A DNA stretch of 64,000 nucleotides from Salvator merianae. Lineage: Eukaryota; Chordata; Lepidosauria; Squamata; Teiidae. Positions 24,096 to 32,200 of this stretch are shown here, piece after piece. The notes under the pieces are model-generated. The model was not told where the DNA came from and searched no databases. It saw nothing but the letters and a program-made list of their open reading frames with translations. The position numbers and the translations under genes were made by a program. Position 1 is the first letter of the stretch; every line of letters starts with the position of its first letter. Where the stretch lies: NCBI GenBank assembly GCA_003586115.2, contig QVOM02000126.1, positions 10,645,404 through 10,709,403 of the forward strand, given 5' to 3'.

Positions 24096-24267
24096 GAACT
24101 TACTCATTCTTATCTATTTTTCTTGCATACTAACAACTTTCACAGTAATTGCTGAATGCCATTCTGATCTGAAACCATTTCCCCTAGGTGCTAAAGACCG
24201 CTCAGAAATATATGAAGCATTTGAAAACATCTATCCAATCCTGAAAGGTTTCAAGAAAGCCTCTTAA
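9069..24267 (+). CDS. TBPL2: TBPL2: TATA-box-binding protein-like 2 (TRF3/TBP2), six coding exons seen
   Basis: TBPL2 is a nuclear TBP paralogue that supports transcription in oocytes and early germ cells. Six exons (9069-9433, 13348-13435, 14909-15000, 20391-20558, 22427-22521, 24188-24267) join in frame with GT-AG introns and give 295 residues. Residues 1-122 are a variable N-terminal region with [12 protein letters not shown] and a TPMTPVTP repeat; this matches TBPL2 as I recall it and lacks the polyglutamine tract of TBP. Residues 123-295 are the two-repeat saddle core, including [43 protein letters not shown] and the ending GFKKAS. The mammalian protein is about 375 residues, so a first exon of up to about 80 residues is missing here. 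The start is unresolved: the first in-frame ATG in exon 9069-9433 is at 9078, but the frame is open to the acceptor at 9069. Confidence 0.95.
9470..9990 (-). mobile_element. Non-autonomous DNA element, CATCCAGAC family
   Basis: It ends (plus strand) with ATAATCCTGTGTTTTATACC then CTGTCTGGATGCAGCC. This is the inverted form of the left end of elements at 18998 and 47663. It also shares the CAGACAGCAGGG and GGTATTT blocks. Boundaries are approximate. It lies in TBPL2 intron after exon 9069-9433. Confidence 0.6.
9991..10911. other. TBPL2 intronic stretch, weak repeat traces only
   Basis: No exon is seen. About 10570-10830 (CCCACCCTTCACTG, later CCAGAGGAAGGCTGTTG) resembles a minus-oriented LINE/SINE 3' region common in reptile introns, but I cannot name it. 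Confidence 0.4.
10912..11113. mobile_element. hAT foldback element, copy 2 of 3
   Basis: This 202-bp palindrome has ends CAGCAGCGGCCC and GGGCCGCTGCTG and is flanked by a perfect 8-bp duplication ATAATAAT (10904-10911, 11114-11121). The arms are more diverged than in copy 1. It lies in a TBPL2 intron, directly against a Tc1-like element. Confidence 0.88.
11125..12670 (-). mobile_element. Tc1-like DNA transposon, inactive
   Basis: Inverted terminal repeats of about 65 bp (left GTTGTGACCAACAG..., right complement CAGTCGTGGCCAAAAG) sit inside TA dinucleotides at 11123-11124 and 12671-12672. The length of 1546 bp is about full length for Tc1. The minus strand carries transposase remnants at both ends of the coding region. 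It lies in the TBPL2 intron between exons 9069-9433 and 13348-13435. Confidence 0.9.
11365..12315 (-). pseudogene. Broken Tc1-like transposase
   Basis: The N-terminal part (12315-12013) starts [20 protein letters not shown], a paired-type helix-turn-helix region used to bind the terminal repeats. The C-terminal part (11607-11365) contains [13 protein letters not shown], the block with the last catalytic acid of the DD34E triad. Between them the frame is lost: a stop interrupts the stretch ending AMNKEW near 11670, and frame changes are needed to join the two parts. No intact enzyme can be made. Confidence 0.88.
12673..13347. other. TBPL2 intronic stretch, no feature seen
   Basis: Ordinary intronic sequence. 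A C-run at about 13150-13158 is the only low-complexity feature. The splice acceptor of the next exon ends at 13347. Confidence 0.5.
13348..13435 (+). CDS. TBPL2: TBPL2 exon (start of TBP core)
   Basis: Acceptor TTCTTCCAG, 88 nt, donor GTAGGG. It encodes [19 protein letters not shown] and onward to NPK, the first strand and helix of the N-terminal repeat of the saddle. Confidence 0.95.
13600..13995 (+). mobile_element. CATCCAGAC-type DNA element with a perfect 28-bp hairpin
   Basis: It shares the TGGGATTATACTGGGATTGC and TTGCTTACCTTGTC blocks with copies at 18998 and 47663. Inside it, 13797-13824 and 13869-13896 are perfect 28-bp inverted repeats (core TTGCAAAAGTACCCGGATGC) around a 44-bp loop. 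Outer boundaries are approximate. Confidence 0.65.
14012..14204. mobile_element. hAT-type non-autonomous element
   Basis: Ends CAGGCCCATAGTC and GGCTACGGGCCTG are flanked by GATAGAGC (14004-14011) and GATAGAGG (14205-14212), a 7/8 match. It is 193 bp, non-coding, and lies in a TBPL2 intron. Confidence 0.8.
14205..14908. other. TBPL2 intronic stretch with a LINE/SINE tail
   Basis: AT-rich. The segment near 14650-14705 (TGATATGGTCAAAAGACTAA then TCAGTATAAATAAA) matches the tail of a retro-inserted fragment at 41.8 kb. Nothing else is recognised. Confidence 0.5.
14909..15000 (+). CDS. TBPL2: TBPL2 exon (first repeat, stirrup region)
   Basis: Acceptor TTCTAG, 92 nt, donor GTAGGA. It encodes [19 protein letters not shown] followed by [11 protein letters not shown]. 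This holds the first-repeat residues known in TBP to contact the minor groove. Confidence 0.95.
15001..15540. other. TBPL2 intronic stretch, no feature seen
   Basis: AT-rich intronic sequence without recognisable exons or elements. Confidence 0.4.
15545..15995. repeat. Tandem repeat, unit about 170-180 bp, three diverged copies
   Basis: The block CTTAGAGAT..TGTGGCCCTTGTG (then TCTCATCCCATCTCTAA) recurs near 15551, 15731 and 15896. Each copy is followed by a TTTCTAGCCT-like block and a GGGGAGGGGCAG/CTGG block. Unit identity is moderate, so this is an old tandem duplication. Confidence 0.65.
16060..16282. mobile_element. Palindromic MITE with 3-bp duplication, copy 1 of 2
   Basis: Terminal repeats run from AGACCCAGTCACACC to GGTGTGACTGGGCCC. 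Inverted similarity continues through the TTTTAATCCAGCTTTAGT block. The flanking 3-bp duplication is TTA (16057-16059, 16283-16285). A 3-bp duplication suggests PIF/Harbinger, but the element has no coding sequence to confirm it. Confidence 0.75.
16283..17900. other. TBPL2 intronic stretch, possible old DNA transposon
   Basis: No exons. Between about 16615 and 17700 the phrases TTCTCAAGCCG, TGTGAGAACGCGG and, at the other end, TGTGAGAACGAG and TGTGGGAACGG recur in partly inverted order. This hints at an old DNA element of about 1 kb, but I could not define its termini. Confidence 0.35.
17905..18420 (-). repeat. Possible L1-type LINE fragment
   Basis: Minus-strand translation gives broken protein-like segments ([24 protein letters not shown]) that recall the C-terminal part of an L1 ORF. 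The plus-strand left edge starts in a poly-T/A-rich tract, as expected for a reversed poly(A) end. The assignment is tentative. Confidence 0.4.
18460..18685. mobile_element. Palindromic MITE with 3-bp duplication, copy 2 of 2
   Basis: Left end GGGCCCAGATACATC and right end GGTGTGACTGGGCCC are flanked by TCA at 18457-18459 and 18686-18688. It aligns along its whole length with 16060-16282, including CATTTTCTTTCCACATTATC. Confidence 0.78.
18998..19435 (+). mobile_element. CATCCAGAC-type non-autonomous DNA element
   Basis: It starts GTCCAGACATGCCCTAAAAC. It shares TGGGATTGCCACATGTA, GGCTTACCTTGTCTGGAC and TTTCACCCTGCTGTCTGG with the copy at 47663-48095. It contains the palindrome TTCTGGGTATTTCG..CGAAATACCCAGAA near 19280-19312. 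Confidence 0.7.
19540..20120 (+). repeat. L2-type LINE, 3' coding end
   Basis: Translation shows [41 protein letters not shown] and [16 protein letters not shown], a clear C-terminal segment of the L2-type reverse transcriptase. A frame break separates the first part from the rest, so it is non-functional. It lies about 270 bp upstream of TBPL2 exon 20391. Confidence 0.88.
20391..20558 (+). CDS. TBPL2: TBPL2 exon (end of repeat 1, start of repeat 2)
   Basis: Acceptor GGCTGCAG, 168 nt, donor GTATGT. It encodes [18 protein letters not shown], then [18 protein letters not shown] and the [12 protein letters not shown] segment. Confidence 0.95.
20868..21300 (-). repeat. CR1/L2-type LINE 3' fragment
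   Basis: Minus strand: coding end ([28 protein letters not shown]), then the family 3' UTR and the GTTCTT tail at 20868. A short internal duplication follows at 21290-21370 (TCTCTATCCAT...CCACTGTGCATTATT repeated). Confidence 0.85.
21520..22051. mobile_element. Non-autonomous DNA transposon with 16-bp inverted ends
   Basis: Ends GGCTGTGGTCACACCT and AGGTGTGACCACAGCC are perfect inverted repeats. AAG flanks both sides (21517-21519, 22052-22054). The interior has a strong hairpin GGGATTATCT..AGATAATCCC near 21629-21655. No coding sequence. Confidence 0.75.
22427..22521 (+). CDS. TBPL2: TBPL2 exon (second repeat)
   Basis: Acceptor AACTACAG, 95 nt, donor GTAAGT. It encodes [16 protein letters not shown] and then [15 protein letters not shown]. 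The preceding intron has a strong pyrimidine tract. Confidence 0.95.
22931..23400 (-). repeat. Two CR1/L2-type LINE 3' fragments in tandem
   Basis: Two copies of the 3' UTR (about 22931-23140 and 23143-23400) are in minus orientation. Both begin with the GAACATAAGA or GATAAGAAAATAAGA tail and carry CATCTAGTCCA.CATCCTGTC. They sit in the last TBPL2 intron. Confidence 0.82.
23401..24062. other. TBPL2 last-intron stretch, no feature seen
   Basis: No exon or recognisable element. Confidence 0.4.
24065..24093. repeat. (GT)n microsatellite
   Basis: About 14 GT units, 95 bp upstream of the last TBPL2 exon. Confidence 0.95.
24188..24267 (+). CDS. TBPL2: TBPL2 terminal coding exon
   Basis: Acceptor TTTCCCCTAG, then the frame to TAA at 24265-24267. 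It encodes [18 protein letters not shown] and KGFKKAS, the last helix of the core. Confidence 0.95.
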
Positions 24268-24345
24268 AGTTTTGTAAAAAAAAAGAAAAAGATAAAGGAC
24301 AGGGGGGTTATATGTGTTTAATCAAGTATAAATTCTTAAATTGAA

Positions 24346-24351
24346 AATAAA
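24346..24351 (+). terminator. TBPL2: TBPL2 AATAAA polyadenylation signal
   Basis: AATAAA lies 79 bp after the stop codon, giving a short 3' UTR with cleavage expected near 24365-24380. Confidence 0.75.
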
Positions 24352-24379
24352 CAAATTGCTGATTACCTCCTTTAGTCTA

Positions 24380-24830
24380 TTTTATTGTACTCTTCTTATG
24401 CTAAATGATCTAAAGAAAAGACAGTGAATTTTGAATGGAACAGTTCAGAGGGGCAAAAATATGGCTAGCAGAAATACATGTATGGGTCAGTATCTTGCAA
24501 TACTATTACAATTACAGTTCAGTATTACATGTTCTCAGTTTAACTTATTTTGCTAACAATAACATAATTTAAAACAATTGTTTTTAGAGTTAGCCGTCTA
24601 GCCATGCTTTTAAAAAAAATCCTGTATAAAAAAAAAATCCTTCATCATAGTTACTGCTAATAACCATGGTCTGTAAACTAAGGAGCAAATTGTACTGTTG
24701 AACTTGGTTTACTATGTAAAACCAAGGAGATTTTAAATTTGGATGCTAACAGTGTTGTTTGTCATAGGTACGGACTGCATACAAAGAGTCCGGATAATTT
24801 TTTGCTTCTCTATACAGTTGAAGAGGAGCA
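24380..24830. other. Intergenic stretch, no feature seen
   Basis: AT-rich sequence between the TBPL2 poly(A) site and a SINE array. No gene signals. Confidence 0.45.
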
Positions 24831-25318
24831 GTGTCTGTAGTTCAGTGGCAAAGCAAACTGCCTGAAAGCAGAAGGCTTCCAGTTTGATGATCCCCAGCCC
24901 CTCTTCCCAGAAGTAGGCAGTGGCAAACCAGGTCTGTAACTATGCCAAGAAAACTGCCTAGGGGTTGCGCATTGAATCTGGGCTTGGCTGTAGCACAGTG
25001 GTAATAGAGCAAGCTTCCTGGAAAGCAGAGGGTTGCTGGTTCAATCACCAGCCTCTCCCTGGAAGTAGGCAATGGCAAACCACTGCTGTATCCCTGCCAA
25101 GAAAACTGCATAGAGGAGCCTTTGGAGTTCAGGAGGGGCCATAACTCAGGGGAAGACCAAACTGTCTGCAAAGAAGAGGGTTGTTGATTCAATCCCTGGA
25201 AGTAAGCAATGATTAACTACTTCTGTATCCCTGCCAAGAAAACTGCATACAGGAGCCATGGAGGTGCCCATGCAGTCAGTCAGGAGTTGGACACAACTCT
25301 GTGGCACCCAACAACAAT
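24831..25318 (+). repeat. Tandem array of about three tRNA-SINE heads
   Basis: tRNA-like heads recur near 24834, 24985 and 25135 (CTGTAGTTCAGTGGCAAAGC, GCTGTAGCACAGTGGTAA and a decayed third). Each is followed by GAAGTAGGCA.TGGCAAACCA and CCAAGAAAACTGC. The tail GTTGGACACAACTCTGTGGC ends in CAACAACAA. Plus orientation; older than the array at 4.9 kb. Confidence 0.8.
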
Positions 25319-25319
25319 G

Positions 25320-25760
25320 TCAATTAACTGTAATGAAGCTCTTTATTACACCTTTTAGGCAAAGGACTTCGTACCAGTCCCCACCATACCGGCAGCAGAA
25401 AGGCAACTCCAGTACGTATTGCAGAGAACGTAACCAAAAGGGAAAGGCAGAAGAAGGAGCGCATATTTATAGTGCTTACACTTCTCTCTTCAAGGCAAAC
25501 CACTGCTTCCTTCCTTCCTTCCGTTTTTTTCCCAGCCTCACTTAATTTACTATAGAGTAATTGCAATTATGAAAAATGTGTCCTGCAGCAAGGAAAATCT
25601 GGAGTCAGCAGGGTTTTTAGGAAGTACTCCTTGCATTTCTTTTTAAGCACATTTTGTTTTTGTTATTCTATCACTTCTCTGTATGGAGACTCTCATTCTC
25701 CTTTCGTGTCACAAATGGAAAAAAAACCGTGAATTTTCCATCAACCACTAAAATCTTACA
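25320..25760. other. Intergenic stretch upstream of the ATG14 promoter
   Basis: No gene or clear element. It holds a short (TTCC)n tract near 25508-25521. Confidence 0.45.
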
Positions 25761-25803
25761 GAGCAGAGAGCTCCCCTTTCGACGCCCTACGTTCCTCTTG
25801 TTT

Positions 25804-25830
25804 GGACTACAAATCCCATGATCCTCAACC
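25804..25830 (+). promoter_or_regulatory. ZNF143/Staf-type site (ACTACAAATCCCA)
   Basis: GGACTACAAATCCCATGATC matches the ACTACAAxTCCCAxxATGC module known to bind ZNF143 at CpG promoters. It lies about 230 bp upstream of the ATG14 start codon. A second half-like site, CTCCCAGCATGCCC, occurs at 25974-25987. Confidence 0.6.
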
Positions 25831-26006
25831 ACAATGTGCTGTGAAGCAATAAGCGCCGTCTAAAAAGTGCGTATTCGCTCTGGGCCCCGCCCCTTCGTGC
25901 GTCACCCCCACATGCCCGCCCTTCGTGTTGGCTCCACCCCAGGCTCCTCCTCGCTCTCTTCCTCCTGTTTTTGCTCCCAGCATGCCCCTGACTGAAAACA
26001 AGATCC

Positions 26007-26014
26007 CACGTGAC
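26007..26014 (+). promoter_or_regulatory. ATG14: CACGTGAC E-box (CLEAR-like)
   Basis: CACGTGAC lies 30 bp upstream of the ATG14 ATG. This is the core bound by USF and MiT/TFE factors such as TFEB, which drive lysosome and autophagy genes. Binding here is inference. Confidence 0.5.
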
Positions 26015-26043
26015 TGGCCGGGCGCCGCAAGCCCAGCGGCAAC

Positions 26044-26288
26044 ATGGCGTCTCCCAGGGGCGGCAGTTGGTTGGGCCCGGGCCCGGCGCGGCGCCCAAGG
26101 CCCGGCGCTGGAGTTGCCGCCGCTGCCGCAGAGGGAGCGGAGCCCTCCGAGGCGGAGTCCGGCGCCGAGGGCCTGTACGTGGCCGTGGAGCGCTGCCCGC
26201 TCTGCAATACCACTCGCCGCCGCCTCACCTGCGCCAAGTGCGTCCGTAGCGGAGACTTCGTCTTCTTCGATGGCCGAGACGCCGAGCG
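26044..26288 (+). CDS. ATG14: ATG14 exon 1
   Basis: It starts [14 protein letters not shown] low-complexity Gly/Pro/Ala stretch precedes the conserved [19 protein letters not shown]. Donor GTGAGG at 26289 splits an Arg codon. The cysteine motif is the part known to be needed for ER targeting. Confidence 0.96.
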
Positions 26289-29200
26289 GTGAGGGCCGAG
26301 GAAAGGAGCGGGTGGGCCGGGCAGCCGGCACGTCAGGGCTTGCTAACGTGCCCGCGCTGCTCACGGGCGCTTGCCCCCGCTTGGCAGGATTCAGAAGCAA
26401 TATGGGAAAGAGAGGAGAGGATGATTTGCACTCTGCGCCTGCTCAGAGGCACTTTGTAGGGCTGGTAGGGCTGCTCGTTGCTCCCTCGGCCAGACCAGCC
26501 TTCTCTGTTTCTGTCAGGGGCTGTTTTTGTACTGGGGCTGGTCGAACTGAAAAATAAAATGGGGTTTTGTGAGGGAGCAGGAGAGGAAGATGGTTCGCCC
26601 TTTGCACATGCCCAGTGGCACCTGGGCATTTGCAGAGTGGGTGCGTGTGATTGGCTCGGAGGACCTTTTCCCTTAGCTCCGTTCTTTCTGTGTCTGGGTG
26701 TCTTTGGAATGGCTTGTCTGATGGCACTTGGTTGCTCTTTGTATGCAGGCTGAGGACTGAGGGAAGGTTCTATTGTCGAGTGTTAGAGGCTCCTTTTGAG
26801 CATCTTTTCTGTGGCTGAGCTGGAAGGGAGCCTCGAGCTGCTGTGCAGGGCTCCATGGAGCAGCTTTGAGGTTTGCCACGTGCAGCAACCTGGGAAGAAA
26901 AAGACACTTCGCCACCACTACCCAAGACAAGTGTGGTGGCAAAGAAACGGGACAATATGCAAGCCTCATTACTTCCTATGACCAAAGTTTGGCTCAATTT
27001 GAGCTCAGGCCAAATGCACAGTTTTTGAACTTGCACACTCTTACAAGGCACCAAAGGTTATCAGGGAGTAAAAATGAAACTTGGAGCAAGGAAAAGTCAG
27101 AATAAAGCAGTATATGATAGCCCACCTAGAAGGATACCACAGAAGAGAGGACTGTGATTGTTTCTCTGTGATCTCAAAGTACAGGGCATGATGTAATGGA
27201 CTGAAGTGATCAAAAATCAGACTCTAATTGAAGATCAAGAAAAACTCTCTTACTAAAGGAGCAGTGGCAGTCTCTGTCTCATTGGATGTGTCAGTGGAAC
27301 AGGGCAGTCATCTGTTGGAAGTGCTTTTATTTGGACTTCTACACAAAGCAGTGGGTTAGACTTAATCAGGGCTGCTCCACTTCTGATTCTCCTGATGTTC
27401 CTGGACTACAGATCCCAGCTTTTCATTTCTCACCATTCTGTGCCAGCCCCTTTCTCTGTTAGAGCATAAAGTTCAGGGCTTCCCAGAAGACTCCTAGCAG
27501 GTGTGCGTGCCAGCCCAAAGGCACTGTGCTGTTGACATTTCAACCCACCATCCTGATGATGTACTTCCCTGCCCTTTCCTGTTTCATCATGGGCAAACAG
27601 TCTTGTTTGTTTTGGGGGTGTTGTAAGTGTGGGAGAAGGCTTTGAAAGGCACCTTTTGTCAGCTTGGTCTTCTCCTGATTTTTTTTTGCCTTGTCTTACA
27701 ACTGCATTTAGTCTATTCCACTTGGAGAAATGCTTGATGATCATGAAGTGTATCTTAACAACTTCTGAAGTGTACCAGCTTGTACAGGCCACTCACTGTT
27801 GCTCTGATTTTCTAGTTTACTTCTAACAAAGGGTTTCCCAGATTTGGTTTGAAGATTTCCAAAAACAGGAGAACCCACAACTGCTTCTAATTCCATTGAT
27901 AGACAGCTTCTGCCATTATGGAAGCTTCTCAGTGATTGCATACTTTGTCCAGCCGGTGCAGCGGTACCTGAACAGACTGGCTTACTCTCTCCAAAGCGTC
28001 TTCTGTATCTCTTGAGTTACGGCCATTACCCTGAGTTTCTCCCACTGTTCAGTTCACTAAGTTCTAGGTTCATTAGATCTAATTTTGTCCCGGGGGAGAG
28101 AGAGTTATAACGTGGTAATACTGCCTCCCTCCACCTTCTCATTGGTGGGCTAAGCCTAGGCAAGTTCTCCAGGCTTTCTTGTAGGCCTGGTTTTCCCTAT
28201 CACTGACCAGGTCAGCAGAGCCAGCAAACCTTTTGATTGAGCTGCAGTCTGCAAATGTGGGAGAAGAGCCAGCCCTGTGGTCACCCTTGTGAAAAGCTGG
28301 CTGGTTTCTATCCAGTAGAAGGTTTTGATTACCTCTTGTGCTTGTCTGTAAAACTCTTCTGCAAAGTTTAACTCAGGACATGGTTTCCTTGGCAAGATCA
28401 AAGTCACAAGAGGTCCGTGTAATTTTCTCATAAAACAGGGTTTTATGTGGGAAGTGTGGGAGCTTCATTTTGCAATCAGTTTCTGTAGGGGTGAAGAGGT
28501 ATATATATGTATATACATTTGTCTTTGTGACAGAGAAATTGGGCAGACCCATGAACCTGAGCCCCTTTTCTCAGGCACATGGCAGATATCAGTGATGAAA
28601 GAATAGGACTTACAGATAAATTAAAAATGAACAAATTACCAGTCCTCAGTTAAAAAACTCAAATAAGATTCCAGAACTTTTAGCCAAAATATGCTATTTT
28701 TCACTCACCTCAGCTGCTATACCTGAAGAGTGGTGGATGGCCAATATACCTTCATTTATTAAAAATGTGCCCTAATGGATACCCAGGAAGTTATAGGATT
28801 GCCAGCTTTTTGTCTGTCCCAGCAAAGATTGTAAAAACAATTGTTAAAGATAATTTACCATGCAGTTAGAAACACAGGCCTTACTCAGAGTTAGCCAGCG
28901 TGGTGTCTGGAAAGAAAATTCTGTCTGACTAAACTTTGAAGTTTTTTGAGAGCAACGGCAAACATGTAGATAAAGGTGATCCAGTATACATTGTTTGCTT
29001 GGACCTCCAAATGGTCTTTCACCAGAGATCTCTGAGTAAACAGCCATGGCATTAATGGACAGGTCCTCTTATGAATAAGCAGCTGGTTAAGGAATAGATT
29101 GCGGCTAGGAGGAGTAAATGGACCCTTCCGTAAAGGAAAGTGATGACAAGTGGAATCCTCCAGGGTTCTGTTCTGGGACCACTGATTTGTAACCTATTTG

Positions 29201-32200
29201 TAAATAGTCTGGGGCCGAGTGAGCAGTCCAGTGGCCAAGTTTGCTGACTACACCAATGTGTACAAGTGTAAGAACAGAAGAGGATTGTGAAGAGCTTCAA
29301 AAAGGATCTTTTCACACCAAGGAAATGGGCATCAGGATGGCAGGTGCTATTCAGTGAGAACAAGTGTAACACGATGCATAGTGGAACAAAAAATCCAAAC
29401 TACACCTATATAGGTATTAAAATGTTCTATTGTTGCAGTGAAAGTCATAACAATAAATGAAAGAGAGAACAATAAAACAGAAGTAAAATGAGAACTGGTT
29501 CTGAGCTGGCTATGTCTGACCAAAATTAATCTCCAAATACCATATTGCCCATGTACAAAATGATGGTACAACCTCACCTGGAATACTGTGCATAGTTCTA
29601 GTTGCCACATCTTGAAAAAGATACTGCAGAATTGAAAAAATGGTTCAGATGAGAGAAACCAAAAGTTACCGATGTCCTGGAGGCACTGTTTTACAAGAAG
29701 AGGTTGAAATGGTTGGGGCTTTTTTTGTCTAGAAAGGAGACAGGTGAGGTGTATATACCAGGTGATTAAGGGGAAGTTCTTTTCCTCTCCCAGGAACATC
29801 TGGACTAGGGGTCATGCAGTGAAACTGAATCTTCAAAGAGTCAGCACAGACCCAAGGATTTTTTCCCCAACACTATGTATTGTTAAACGTCAGAATTCAC
29901 TGCCACAAGATGTTATGTTGGCCATAAGGCTTTAAAAAGAGTTTGAACCAGTTTGTGAAAGCAAGGCCATTCCTGATTATTAGCTCCGACGGCCTATTGC
30001 TGCCTCTGACATGGCAGGCCGATTGTACACCCAGGCTTGGTTGCTTCAGTTGGATGTATACCTGAAGGGTGTGGGGCAGCATTGTTGAGTAGCACCCCCT
30101 TCTCTCTTATGGGTTTGTAGTCTGTCTACCTGTACACATCACAAACTAGGCAGCAGTTCTCTCACTTAAGCATCGTTGTTGCTCTGAAGCCTGAGTTTAT
30201 GAAGCCTGTTTTTTCTCATTTATTGGGGGTGGTGGGAATCCTAGGTACTCCACCTAGAGCGGAGGTTTCCAAACTTGGGTCTCCAAACGGCATTGGACTA
30301 CAACCCTCAACAGGACCAATCGCTGTGACCAAAGACAAAGAATAATGGGAACTATAGTTTTAACTTTGGGCCTTTTCGCACTGTAGCGGTAGACCGTTCC
30401 AGTCCGCTCGCTGGAACGGAGCTTTCGCACTGCCGCGGGCGCGCGTCTCACCTGATCCAAACCACTCCGTACCCGATTCGAACCCGAAGCTGGATAAGGC
30501 TAGACAACAAAAAAGATGTCTTAATCCCGACCTGCGCGATGGAGCGAAGATCGGGCACGGTGCTTTCGCACTGTTTGCCTCGGCGTCGGGCGTGGCTGTT
30601 GCGGCTACGCATGCGTGCTCCGCTGCTTCGTGTCCGGGGTGCGAAGTTTTCGTACCCCACTCCGCTGCTTCGTAACCCGGTACAATCTTCGTACCCAGGA
30701 TAGCCCTTTCGGCTTGGCAGCCAAGCTGCCGTTATGAAGCCGGCTTCGTAACCAGCCCTCTGGGTACGAAGTGGGTGCGAAGGTGTGAAGTGGGTACAAA
30801 GCGGGTGCGAAGTGGGTACCGAACTAGCGGCTACCATTCGCACTGTTCCCTCTGCTAGTCGGCTTCGGGTTCGTTCCTCTGGCCGGGAGTGCGAATGGCA
30901 CCGAGCGTTCCCCAACCTCTCCGGTTCGAAGCCGACTACTGGGAACAGTCTACCGAGCTCAGTGCGAAAAGACCCAGAGTCCAGAGGTCCAAGTTTGGGG
31001 ACCGCTTGCCTATTATTTATTTATATTTCTATCCTACCTTATATCTGAAGGTCTTAGGGCAGGTCACAAGCTCTCTAGAGCTTAGAGAGATACGATGATG
31101 TTGCTGAGAAGAAGATTTTCTGTTTTGGTCCCATAGAGAGACATCATTTAATATGTCAGTATTATTCTTAAAACTTTGGTGCTGATGCATGGAGACCTAA
31201 AAGTATTTCCTAGCCTGGAAGGTTGGAGGAAGGGGAAGTTTTCCTAGGGACTCTGCACTCTTTTACCTCCACCTGGAGGAGGTTCTCAAATGGAATTTGT
31301 GGATCTTCTTTCTGTCGGGTTTTTGCTGGCTCGGTTCGTGTGTCAGAATGTTTGTGGCGTTCAGTTATTCACACTTGACTTGTGGAGTTGAGATGGTGAA
31401 CTGCATTCTTTATTATTTTTTTTCCCTAGGGAGTAGAAGAGAAAAACAGCTCCTTTTTTATTCTCAGTGTATAAAATACTGAATTTGGTTTGGTCAGCCT
31501 TGCCTTTCTGCTTATTATGAGTGGAACTTGTGCTGGAAAATAACTCAGCTGTTTAATTTTGTGGTCTGCTGGTGCCTTCTCTTGTAAGTCTGAAATGCCT
31601 TTTTGGGAATACTACCCTTGATCTTAGCCAAGATGTGATCTTCTGGATGTAGAGGTAGATTGAATGGCCAGCAGTCTGACAACAAAGGAAGATCTCTTCT
31701 GGAGTTCCATGAGGCCCAGTCCTACCAGCATCCATGTGCAAATTCTCCTTCTTAATCATATTTAAGAACATAAGAGGAGCCCGGCTGGATTAGGCCACAG
31801 CCCATCTAGTCCAGCATCCTGTCTCACACAGAGGCCCACTAGTTGCTTCTAGATAATTCTCGAGCAGAAAATGAAGGCAAAACCTTAACCTGCTCTTTAC
31901 TCCCTGTAAATGGCCTTTAGAGGCATCCTGCCTGTCTCTCCAAACTGGAGGCAGTATTCATTCTAGATAAGAATATAAGAAGACTCCTGCTAGATCATGC
32001 GGCAGCTCATCTAGTCCTGCATCCTGTCTCACACAGTGGCCCACCAATTGCTTGTGGGCATCTCAAGCAAAAGACAAAGGCAAAACCTTCACTTGCTCTC
32101 GACTCCCTGCAAACAGCCTTTGTTTACATAGGATTCCTATCCGGATTTAGATGTCTTCTTACTCTTCATTTTGAAATGCAGCATTTCAGGAAATGTCCTT

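Larger units (their letters stand above)
25860..26340 (+). promoter_or_regulatory. ATG14: ATG14 CpG-island promoter
   Basis: There is an abrupt rise in GC and CpG content compared with the flanks, with a GC box (CCCCGCCCC near 25884) and no TATA box. The island covers the start of ATG14. The transcription start cannot be placed exactly; it should lie in 25860-26030. Confidence 0.65.

Noticed and set aside
9069..24267. Assignment to TBP rather than TBPL2
   Set aside because: The N-terminal exon lacks a polyglutamine tract and carries the [11 protein letters not shown] and TPMTPVTP features of TBPL2; neighbours ATG14 and FBXO34 agree with the TBPL2 locus.
25825..26557. Open frames of 191 and 210 codons around ATG14 exon 1
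   Set aside because: Antisense or out-of-frame readings of the CpG island; the ATG14 frame itself explains the conservation.
30448..30915. 155-codon minus-strand open frame
   Set aside because: It lies wholly inside the non-autonomous DNA element 30368-30975 and reads through its repeated motifs.
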